A stretch of 64,000 nt of DNA from FEB-10 sp963710645. Lineage in GTDB: Bacteria > Acidobacteriota > Thermoanaerobaculia > Thermoanaerobaculales > Sulfomarinibacteraceae. The DNA lies in NCBI GenBank assembly GCA_963710645.1, contig CAVQBD010000009.1, positions 1,816,024 through 1,880,023 of the forward strand. The letters are read 5' to 3'. Of the stretch, positions 15,606-24,100 are shown in pieces. The position numbers and the translations under genes were made by a program. Positions within the stretch are counted from its first letter, which is position 1; each line of letters opens with the position of its first letter. The notes under the pieces were generated by a model. That model did not search any database. It was not told where the DNA came from and worked only from the letters and a program-made list of their open reading frames with translations.

Positions 15606-17687
15606 ATGTTCGAATTGAGACTCTATTCACGTACCATGGCGGGTTCAATTTCAACCCTGGCTGTGGTTGCGTTGATGTTTGCCGCACTCACCTTGTGTGG
15701 CGGTGCCTGGGCCCAGGATGAAGCGGCTGTCGCCGACGAGGAGTACGAGGCCATCGACAGTTCGTTCTGCGCCGACTGCCACGAGGCCAGTGCCCATGGC
15801 AGTGCCTTTTCCGACGATCTGTCGCACTCGGTCCACGACGGACTCGATTGCCTGGACTGTCACGTGGACAAGGACACGGTGCCCCATAGGGTGCTCGGTG
15901 ATCCGTTTTACGTCGGATGCGAGGGCTGCCGGACCTGCCACGACGAGGCCTCCGAGCAGTATCAATTCCACGGCCGTTCCGAGCGGGGAACCTGTGAGGA
16001 TATGCCTCACTGCAGCGATTGCCACGGCGATCACGACATCCTGCCTTCGTCGGTCAAACGCTCCACAACCCACCCCACCAACCTGCCCCAGACCTGCGGC
16101 CAGTGCCACGAGAACCTAGACATCACCAAGAAGTACGAGATTCTGATCGACCACCCCATCGAGATTTACGAGTCCAGTGTTCACGGCCAGGCGACCATGG
16201 GCGGGGTGTATGTTGCGGCCAGCTGCAACGACTGCCATTCCACCGGCGGCACGGCCCACAAGATCCTCGGACCGGGTTCTCCCGAGTCGAGCATCAACCA
16301 CTTCAATATTCCCTCCACCTGCGGCCAGTGCCACAAGGGCGTGGAAAACGACTTCTGGGAGGGGATCCACGGTAAGCTCGTCAAGCGTGGGGAGACCGAT
16401 GCTCCGGTGTGCACCGACTGCCACGGTGAGCATGGCATCCTGTCGCCGGATGATCCGCGGTCCCCGGTTTCCAGCGCTAAGGTCGCAGAGATGACCTGCT
16501 CTCCGTGCCACGAGTCGGCGGTACTCAACGAGAAGTACGGGGTCGATACCGAACGACTCACCACATTCATCGATTCCTACCATGGCCTCAAGTCAAAGGC
16601 CGGTGACACCCACGTGGCCAACTGCGCCTCGTGTCACGGCGTCCACCGGATCCTGCCGAGCTCGGACCCGACGTCGACAATTCACCCCGCGAACCTGAGG
16701 ACGACGTGTGGGGAGTGCCATCCGAACATCACTGAGAAGATGGCGGCATCGCCGATCCACGGCGTTGGTGGCCAGGGACTGCGCACTCCGGCAGCGGAGT
16801 TTATCGAGAAGGTCTACATCATCGCGATCACCATCATCATCGGGCTGATGATCCTGCACTGGCTGATCGATCTTATCCGCCACCTCGTCGACATCGCGAC
16901 AAAAAGGCCACAGATCCAGAGGATGCGACCCGATGAGGTGGTCCAGCACGCATTGCTGGCGGTCTCGTTCATAACCCTGGTCGTCTCAGGTTTTGCCCTT
17001 CGTTATGACCAGGGGTTCGTCTCCCGCTTCTTCTTCGGCTGGGAAGGTGGATTCCAGGTCCGGGGCATCATCCATCGCGTCGCGGCTGTGGTCATGGTGT
17101 TCACGGTCATTTGGCACATGATCTTCCTCCTCACTCCGCGTGGCAGAAAGTTTTTCCTCGATATGCTCCCAGCGAAAAGGGACTTCGAGTTTTTTGGCCA
17201 TCGAATTCTCCACAACCTGGGGATGAGGCCTGAATGGAAATGTAATCAGCGATTCAACTACGTTGAGAAGGCCGAGTATTGGGCCCTGGTGTGGGGCACA
17301 GCCGTCATGGTCGTGACCGGCTTCATGCTGTGGTTCGATAACTTTGTGATCGCCATTCTTCCCAAGGGCTTCCTCGATGTCGCACTCGTCATCCATTTCT
17401 GGGAGGCCTGGTTGGCGTCGCTCGCGATTCTTGTCTGGCACATGTACTCGGTGATCTTCCACCCACACGTGTATCCCATGAACCCGAGTTGGCTGACCGG
17501 AACCATGCCCGAAGAGATGTATGAGCACGAGCATCCCGGCCACCTCGAGGAGGCACGCAGAAATACCCAGGAAGCGATCGAGCGTCAGGTCGAGCGGAGT
17601 AAGCGTCGGGTCGGATCCGAAGAGACGTCAGACCGGGCCGGTGAGGACCACGACGACAAGCCAAAGGACGATTCCAAAGAACAGTAG
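15606..17687 (+). CDS. Undecahaem cytochrome c fused to a b-type membrane cytochrome
   Basis: The 693-residue exported protein starts at ATG 15606, seven bases after GGAGGT, with a signal peptide ending near GAWA. Its periplasmic part (about residues 55-370) contains eleven CXXCH haem-c motifs: CADCH, CLDCH, CRTCH, CSDCH, CGQCH, CNDCH, CGQCH, CTDCH, CSPCH, CASCH, CGECH. About five membrane helices follow from residue 399, with histidines placed as in cytochrome b561 or formate-dehydrogenase gamma subunits. The tail is charged. It should pass electrons between the quinone pool and periplasmic carriers. No partner dehydrogenase, reductase or ccm gene is adjacent. Confidence 0.9.
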   Translation: MFELRLYSRTMAGSISTLAVVALMFAALTLCGGAWAQDEAAVADEEYEAIDSSFCADCHEASAHGSAFSDDLSHSVHDGLDCLDCHVDKDTVPHRVLGDPFYVGCEGCRTCHDEASEQYQFHGRSERGTCEDMPHCSDCHGDHDILPSSVKRSTTHPTNLPQTCGQCHENLDITKKYEILIDHPIEIYESSVHGQATMGGVYVAASCNDCHSTGGTAHKILGPGSPESSINHFNIPSTCGQCHKGVENDFWEGIHGKLVKRGETDAPVCTDCHGEHGILSPDDPRSPVSSAKVAEMTCSPCHESAVLNEKYGVDTERLTTFIDSYHGLKSKAGDTHVANCASCHGVHRILPSSDPTSTIHPANLRTTCGECHPNITEKMAASPIHGVGGQGLRTPAAEFIEKVYIIAITIIIGLMILHWLIDLIRHLVDIATKRPQIQRMRPDEVVQHALLAVSFITLVVSGFALRYDQGFVSRFFFGWEGGFQVRGIIHRVAAVVMVFTVIWHMIFLLTPRGRKFFLDMLPAKRDFEFFGHRILHNLGMRPEWKCNQRFNYVEKAEYWALVWGTAVMVVTGFMLWFDNFVIAILPKGFLDVALVIHFWEAWLASLAILVWHMYSVIFHPHVYPMNPSWLTGTMPEEMYEHEHPGHLEEARRNTQEAIERQVERSKRRVGSEETSDRAGEDHDDKPKDDSKEQ

Positions 17688-17795
17688 TCGACGATCCACT
17701 ACGCTGAAGCCTTCGGCCAAAGCGTTGTAATGAAGCAGTTGGCGGGCCCTTCTGGGCCCCGGGGCGCGGTGGTGATGTGGTTGGAGTTCCCCCCC

Positions 17796-17809
17796 AAATT
17801 CGAAATTCG
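17796..17809. repeat. Heptamer repeat AAATTCG x2
   Basis: Two units in the 17688-18125 spacer, which otherwise shows no gene and no convincing terminator. Confidence 0.55.
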
Positions 17810-17888
17810 GAACTCTCCCCACACCGGCGAGGTCCTGTGGTCCTGCGCGGTGCCTTTGGCACCTGGTCCTGAAGTCTCGGGGCTCGAA

Positions 17889-17929
17889 CCCCAGGACCTC
17901 GAATCCCCAGGACCCCAGGACCCCAGAAC
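17889..17929. repeat. Short tandem repeat of CCCCAGGA units
   Basis: CCCCAGGAC-type units of eight to sixteen bases repeat four times upstream of the UPF0434 gene. This is noncoding and specific to this spacer. Confidence 0.5.
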
Positions 17930-18125
17930 TCACCCGTCCAGGTCCTTCGACTCGGTCGATCAGCTTCTTTGGTCTTTGTTCTCCGATCTGTGATCGGGCA
18001 TGGGCACGGAGACGGACTCGGGTTCCCCGTCCCACACTTTCCACATCGGGTGGGTGGCGAGTCGGGTCCACACCTTCCACACCCTCGAACTGCGCTAGAC
18101 TTACGCCCTGGAAGGAGCCCCAGTC

Positions 18126-18374
18126 ATGGCCGTCGATCCAAAATTGCTGGAGATTCTTGTCTGTCCGGTGGACAAGACACCCCTGGAGGTCATCGAGCTC
18201 CCGGAGGCGGTGCGCCGCCGATTGGTGGACAAGTACCGCGACCAATTCAAGGATGAGGAGCCCGTGGTGGAGATAGGGCTTGCATCGTCCGCCGGCCGGG
18301 TGTATCCGGTGGTTTCCGGTATACCGGTGATGCTGGTGGAGGACGCCCTCCGCCGGGACGAGATCGAGGGTTGA
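18126..18374 (+). CDS. Trm112-like UPF0434 protein
   Basis: An 82-residue protein of the Trm112/YcaR family, small zinc-ribbon-like partners that stabilise methyltransferases in eukaryotes; bacterial roles are poorly known. The N-terminus LLEILVCPVDKTPLEV and C-terminus GRVYPVVSGIPVML are typical. The second cysteine of the common CPxC motif is Asp here, leaving one cysteine, so zinc binding is doubtful. It precedes xseA by 33 bases and is likely co-transcribed. Confidence 0.85.
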   Translation: MAVDPKLLEILVCPVDKTPLEVIELPEAVRRRLVDKYRDQFKDEEPVVEIGLASSAGRVYPVVSGIPVMLVEDALRRDEIEG

Positions 18375-18407
18375 TCCCGTCGGTCTCGCCGAACTGGTGC
18401 AGTAATC

Positions 18408-19844
18408 GTGAGTGACCGGACCTGGACCGTCTCCGCCCTGATCCGCGAGGTCAATTCGCTCCTCGAACAGGGATTCTCCGGCCTCCGGGTGGAGGGTGAG
18501 ATCACCAACGTCTCGCGATCGGCCCGCGGCCACCTCTATTTCTCTCTCAAGGACGAGTCGGCATCCGTGGATGCTGTCATGTGGTCGAGCCGGGCCGGAG
18601 GGCTCAAGTTCGAGGTGGAGGACGGGCTCGCGGTCGTGGCCGCCGGTTCACTGACGATCTACCCCCAACGGGGTCGATTCCAGCTCGTGGTGGAGGGTCT
18701 CGACCCTCAGGGTCTGGGTGCTCTCCAGCTTGCCTTCGAACAGCTCAAGAAGAAGCTCGAGACCGAGGGTCTGTTTGCCCAGGAAAGGAAACGTCCGATG
18801 CCCGCCCTGCCGAGCCGCGTGGGCATCGTGACCTCGCTTTCGGGAGCGGCTCTGCACGACATGTTGCGGGTGTTGATGCGTTACCCGCACATCGAAGTCA
18901 TCGTGGCGCCGGCGACGGTTCAGGGAGACGGGGCGTCCGCCGAGATTGCACACGCCATTCGGAGTTTGGCGGGGTCGGGTTTGGTGGACCTCGTGATCGT
19001 CGGTCGAGGCGGGGGAAGCCTTGAAGACCTGTGGGCCTTCAACGAGGAGGCTGTGGCCCGGGCGGTGGCCGACAGTGAGGTTCCGGTGATCTCCGGGGTG
19101 GGCCACGAAGTGGATTTCACCATCAGTGACTTCGTCGCAGACCTCAGGGCGACCACACCGACGCAGGCGGCGGAAATGGTTGTGGCCCAACTGGAACGGC
19201 AGGAACGACGGCTCGACGACGCCTCGGCAGCGCTGAACCGTGAGCTCGGTCGAACCCACGCCATGGCCCGGGCTCGACTCGGCGCCCTGGCGGGGTCCTC
19301 TGGGCTGGCTCGAGTTCCCCACCGGGTGAGTCTGTTGCGGGCGAGGCTGGATCGCGCCGCGAGGATCCGCCAGGTTTTTCAGGGGCTCAAGGAACGTGCG
19401 CATTATCGTCTCGATCGTGCGGCCGGGGTTCTCAGACGACTCCCGACCCGAGTGGCGGCGGGAGGCCACCGCCGGGTGGTGGACAGCCGCCGTCAACAGC
19501 TAGGTCAGCAGCTCGGCGCGCGGCTCGCACGGTCCCGTGACGCCTTGGCGGCCCACGAAAGGGCGCTCAATCACCTCAGTCCCAACAAGGTCTTGGAGCG
19601 AGGCTACTCGATCACCACGGTCGTCGGTGAGGCCCAGCCCCTTCGGGACCCGGCGAAGGTCCGACCGGGTCAGGAGCTGCTCACGACCCTCGCCAGGGGA
19701 GAGCTACGATCACTCGTGGCCAAGAGTGGGGCGGTCTCGCGAACTGGGAAGCGCAAGCCTTCGGACCAGGGATCGCTGTTTGATCAGGATCTCGGTGGGA
19801 GAACGCGAACCGATGACAATCAAACGAAGACCGATGACGAGTGA
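18408..19844 (+). CDS. xseA: Exodeoxyribonuclease VII large subunit
   Basis: XseA is the catalytic subunit of exonuclease VII, which degrades single-stranded DNA from both ends. The 478 residues contain the N-terminal OB fold (WTVSALIREVNSLLEQ, LRVEGEITNVSRS), the catalytic core (RVGIVTSLSGAALHDML, DLVIVGRGGGSLEDLW, PVISGVGHEVDFTISDFVAD), a long helical coiled coil, and the C-terminal LSPNKVLERGYSI. The start is GTG. The last 40 residues are hydrophilic and variable. xseB follows after 19 bases. Confidence 0.97.
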   Translation: MSDRTWTVSALIREVNSLLEQGFSGLRVEGEITNVSRSARGHLYFSLKDESASVDAVMWSSRAGGLKFEVEDGLAVVAAGSLTIYPQRGRFQLVVEGLDPQGLGALQLAFEQLKKKLETEGLFAQERKRPMPALPSRVGIVTSLSGAALHDMLRVLMRYPHIEVIVAPATVQGDGASAEIAHAIRSLAGSGLVDLVIVGRGGGSLEDLWAFNEEAVARAVADSEVPVISGVGHEVDFTISDFVADLRATTPTQAAEMVVAQLERQERRLDDASAALNRELGRTHAMARARLGALAGSSGLARVPHRVSLLRARLDRAARIRQVFQGLKERAHYRLDRAAGVLRRLPTRVAAGGHRRVVDSRRQQLGQQLGARLARSRDALAAHERALNHLSPNKVLERGYSITTVVGEAQPLRDPAKVRPGQELLTTLARGELRSLVAKSGAVSRTGKRKPSDQGSLFDQDLGGRTRTDDNQTKTDDE

Positions 19845-19863
19845 CCAACGCTTGGAGTCTTAA

Positions 19864-20103
19864 ATGAGCGATCAGTCCAAGGAAGAACGTTTCGAAGATC
19901 AGCTGGGGAGGCTCGAGGAAATCGTCGCGCGGCTAGAGGACGAGGGGGTGGGCTTGGAGGAGAGCCTTGACCTCTTCGAGCAGGGCATGGCCCTGGTTCG
20001 AAGCTGCCGGTCGAGGCTCGAGACCGTGGAACAACGGGTGGCCAAGCTGATGGAACAGGGTGATGAGGCGACAACCGAGCCTCTCGATGTTGACATCCCA
20101 TGA
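19864..20103 (+). CDS. xseB: Exodeoxyribonuclease VII small subunit
   Basis: The 79-residue helical subunit binds XseA to form active exonuclease VII. The motif FEDQLGRLEEIVARLE, then GVGLEESLDLFEQGMAL and CRSRLETVEQRVAKL, is the complete family signature. Its stop overlaps the ispA start by ATGA, so translation is coupled. Confidence 0.96.
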   Translation: MSDQSKEERFEDQLGRLEEIVARLEDEGVGLEESLDLFEQGMALVRSCRSRLETVEQRVAKLMEQGDEATTEPLDVDIP

Positions 20104-20996
20104 CCATCGAGCGGCTGCTCGCCCGCGAGCGCGATGCTGTTGAGGCGGCCCTGCGCCGGCTGCTACCGGCGCAGAATCTGTGGCACGTTCGACTGCACGA
20201 TGCCATGTCCTATTCGGTGCTGGCCGGCGGCAAACGCGTCCGGCCGATCCTGGCGCGGCTGAGTTACGCGGCCACCGGAGGGGACCCCGCTGATATCACC
20301 GAGGCGGCATGCGGACTCGAGCTGATCCACACCTATTCACTGGTGCATGACGACCTTCCGGCCATGGATGATGATGTCTTGCGGCGAGGACGGCCCACGG
20401 TGCACGTTGCCTTTGACGAGGCAACCGCCATTCTTGCCGGAGACGCCCTGCTCACAGAGGGGTTCCTGGTGCTCGCCACCAGACCGGAGGGTGCGGCATG
20501 GGCCGCCCTGCGCGCCGAGGCTGTGGCGGTTGTGGCAGAGGCCATTTCATCCCGCGGCATGGCGGGTGGTCAGATGGAGGACCTCGAGGCCACGGGCCAG
20601 ATCGATGGTCCGGCCAAACCGACCGACGAGCGATTGGCGCGAATCCACAACGCCAAAACAGGCCGGCTGATACAGGCATCCGTGGAGTTGGGCGCAGTGC
20701 TTGGCGGCGTGCAGGACCTGGGGCCCTGGTCTCGGTTCGGAGAACGTCTCGGTCTTGCCTTCCAGATTGCGGACGACGTTCTCGACGCCATGGGCACTGC
20801 CGAGAAGATCGGCAAGTCACCGGGCAAAGACGCCGAGGCGGGCAAACTCACCTATGTCACCCTCCACGGTGTCGACGCTGCCCGCAGTAGGCTGGATGAG
20901 CTGGAGGCCGAGTTGATCGAAATCGCGTCGTCGCTCGAGGGCGATGACGGTGCCCTTGCGGCCGTGGCGAGGTACGTCATCCACCGCTCGAACTAG
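20100..20996 (+). CDS. ispA: Short-chain polyprenyl diphosphate synthase (farnesyl type)
   Basis: The enzyme condenses isopentenyl diphosphate with allylic diphosphates to make C15 or C20 precursors for undecaprenyl phosphate, quinones and similar products. In 298 residues the first aspartate-rich motif is VHDDLPAMDDD, followed by RRGRPTVH. The second is QIADDVLD, then KDAEAGKLTYVTLHG. The four-residue spacing in the first motif (DDxxxxD) and the length fit the bacterial IspA class. It lies in the common xseA-xseB-ispA order, but the usual dxs partner does not follow. Confidence 0.95.
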   Translation: MTIERLLARERDAVEAALRRLLPAQNLWHVRLHDAMSYSVLAGGKRVRPILARLSYAATGGDPADITEAACGLELIHTYSLVHDDLPAMDDDVLRRGRPTVHVAFDEATAILAGDALLTEGFLVLATRPEGAAWAALRAEAVAVVAEAISSRGMAGGQMEDLEATGQIDGPAKPTDERLARIHNAKTGRLIQASVELGAVLGGVQDLGPWSRFGERLGLAFQIADDVLDAMGTAEKIGKSPGKDAEAGKLTYVTLHGVDAARSRLDELEAELIEIASSLEGDDGALAAVARYVIHRSN

Positions 20997-21036
20997 GCAG
21001 TAAACAGTAGGCAGTAAGCAGTAGGCAGTAGACAGT
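20997..21036. repeat. Heptamer tandem repeat of GCAGTAG/GCAGTAA type
   Basis: Five to six seven-base units with single-base variation begin directly after the ispA stop. They are noncoding and followed by about 115 bases without a gene. Confidence 0.8.
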
Positions 21037-21152
21037 ACAACGAGCGTACCGACTCTCCGGGCCCTACTCCCTACTGCCTTGTTGCGGACACCATCGACCT
21101 GAATGGGCCCAGATCATTGATCGGGCCACGGGGGTTCGGTTAGTCTCGATAC

Positions 21153-24100
21153 ATGCCGAATCGGCGCGTGTGGCTGCTGCTGCTACTCGCGGTTGTACTC
21201 CGTTTGCTCACCCAAGGGTGGGATTCCGGACTGCTCACACCGCACCCCGACGAGCGCCAGGTGGCGTTCGTCTCGGAGAAGGCTGCGGGCTGGTTCTCCG
21301 ATCCCGGGTTCTTCGCCTACGGTTCTTTCCACTTCCGGGCTGTACGGGCGATGACCTTCGTGCTCGGCCAGGCTCGAAACTACGAGGGTCTGCTGCTGGG
21401 CGGGAGGGCCCTTTCGCTGCTGGCCTCCATTGTGGCCCTCGTGCTCGGTTGGTGGATGGCCCGACGCGCCTGGGGCCATCGAACGGCTGAGCTCTTCCTG
21501 CTGTTGATCGCCTTCGTGCCGCTGGACATCCAGCAGTCACACTACGCCACGGTGGAGGCGCACCACGCTGCCTGGGTCATGCTGGCCCTCGCCGGGTGCT
21601 TCTGGCTGGCCACGCGGTCCGGTTGGATCCCAGCTGCGGTGGCAGGCGCCGCGGTTGGCGCCTCGTTGGCCGTCAAAATCGCGTCCTTGCCCATGCTGTT
21701 GCCCCTCGGGCTGGCACTCTGGATAGGCGGCGGCCGCCGGGACGGCTCTGGCCGGATCGAGCTCGCCGGCGTGGCCGCGGCGGCGGCGGTGGCGGCCTTC
21801 TACCTGGGGCAACCGTGGGCCTTCTTCGAGGCTCGGCCGCCGCTGGTCATGATGGCCGTGGGCGCATCGGTCGTGGCGTTGGCGTGGCTCGGCCGACGGC
21901 TCCGGGGCATTGGCCGATATGGATTGATGACGGTAGCTGCCGGGCTCCTGATTGTCCTGGTGGGGATGACGGTGACGGGTGTTCTGTGGCAGGCCGACGG
22001 ATCGGCAGCCACCTCGATTGCAGCCGGACTCGGGCCGTCACTCAATCCCGCATACAGAGCGGGTGTCGGAGAGCAGGTCGCCATGGTGATGGGCTCCGCG
22101 GACCTGCCCTATGTCCGGGTGTACGAAGGGACATTGCCGATCCTCTATCCTCTCCGGGAACTCGGGCGGTGGGGCATCGGCCCGATGCTGCTGTTGGTGG
22201 TGGTCGGTGCCGTGCTTGTGGGGAGTTGGCGATCCCTTTGGCGTATGGGTCGTTGGTTGGGAAGACGCACCACCCCCGGAGCGGTGCTGCTGGTGTTGGT
22301 GCTCGCCTGGACGGTGCCCATGTCGGTGCGTCTGTCCACCCTCCACGTCAAGTACCTTCGTTATTTCGAGCCACTCGTGGTGCCCTTTGCCCTGTTGGCC
22401 GCGTGGTGGCTCGTGCGGCTGTCGGCCAACTGGCGCCGGCCGGTCATGGGTCTCACGGTGGCAGGCACCGCGCTTTGGGGGGTCATGTATCTGTGGGCAT
22501 TCGCGGCGCCCCATCCCCACCGAACCGCGGCGCTGTGGATGAACTCGATGGTGTCCGAAGATCAGATCGTGGCCTTCGAGCACTGGGACGAAACACTCGG
22601 CCTCAAGGCGACATCCCGAATCGATCTCCCGTCCTACGATCTTCCGGATGACGAGGCCAAGGTCCGCCGATGGGGTGAGGCCCTGGGATCGGCCGACTGG
22701 GTGGTCATGACTTCCAACCGGGTGCGTCGAACAGTGCTTGTGAACCGCGACCGATTTCCACGCACCGGACGGCTCTACAAGCTTCTGCTGACCGGCGAGG
22801 CCGGATACGAGCCGGTGGCACGGGTTGATCGGGCGCCGCGGCTCTTTGGTCTGTTCCGGCCGGTCCAGCTCGCCGATGAGAGTTACCTCAACTACGATTT
22901 TCCGAGGGTCGTGGTACTGCGCCGAGTCGAGGCTGTGGACGTGGACCGGCTGGTTGAACGCACTGCCCGGCCGCTTCCATACCTGGAGCAACTCGACGCG
23001 GCCGATCTCGAGAGAGTGGCAGTCCAACCCCTCGCGAGAGTGCCCTTCGTACCGGGACCGATCAGCCAGATGATCCAGCTGATCCTCTGGGGGATCGTCC
23101 TGCTGGGCTCTGGGCTGGCCGCCTGGACGCTGCTGCTGCCGGTGGTCCGGTCGTGGCCGGATGCGGGATTCGGTCTGTCGCTCGTGACCGGGTGGATCGT
23201 GCCGGCCTGGGTGATGTGGCTCGGTTCGGAGCTCGGACTATGGCCCGTGGGAGAGGCGACCGCCACCTGGATATTCCTCGCCATGATTGGAGGAGGAGCC
23301 GCTGCCGGTTGGCGAAACCGTCGGTTGATCGCCCGCCTGTGGCCGGTTCGCCGCCGCGGCGTGCTGTTGGTTGCCTCTGTAGCCGCCGTTGTGTGGCTGA
23401 CCTTCTGTGTCGTGCGTGCCGGGAATCCGGCCATCTTCTGGGGTGAGAAGCCGATGGACTTCTCGTTCCTGAACGCCTTCCTGCGCGCTCAAAGCTGGCC
23501 GCCGGATGAGCCGTGGATGGCCGGCATGCCCCTTCACTATTACTACTTCGGCCAGGTGCTGGCATCGGTGCCCATCTTGACCGCGGGGGTTCATCCCGCG
23601 GTGGGATACAACCTCATGTCGGCCACCATCCCGGCGTTTGGGGCGGCGTTGTTGGCGGCACTCGGGCTGGCCCTCGCGAGACGGAGTCGCCTGGGGACGG
23701 CCGTCCTGCTGCCTCTGCTCGTGCTGCTCACCGGGAATCTGGCCTGGCCACGGCTGATGGATTTGGCGGGGGATGGTCGGTGGTTCGATATGTGGTGGGC
23801 CACGTCGCGGGTCATTCCCGGTTTTGCCATTGACGAGTATCCACTGTGGACTGCGCTCTTCGCGGATCTCCACGGACACTTCATTGCCCTGCCGGTGCTG
23901 TTGATCACCCTGCTGTGGGGCTGGCTGGTGGTTGTCCTCCCAGACCGGCGCTGGTTGGTTGCGGCGGCCCTGGCAGGGATCTGCGCGGCGGTGCTCGCGG
24001 CCACCAATCCTTGGGATATTTTCGTTCTCGCGTCGGCCCTGGCCGTTGGGACCGTGGTGGCGGCCAAGCGTCCGGTCAGGGGACTGGTCAGGCTGTTGGC

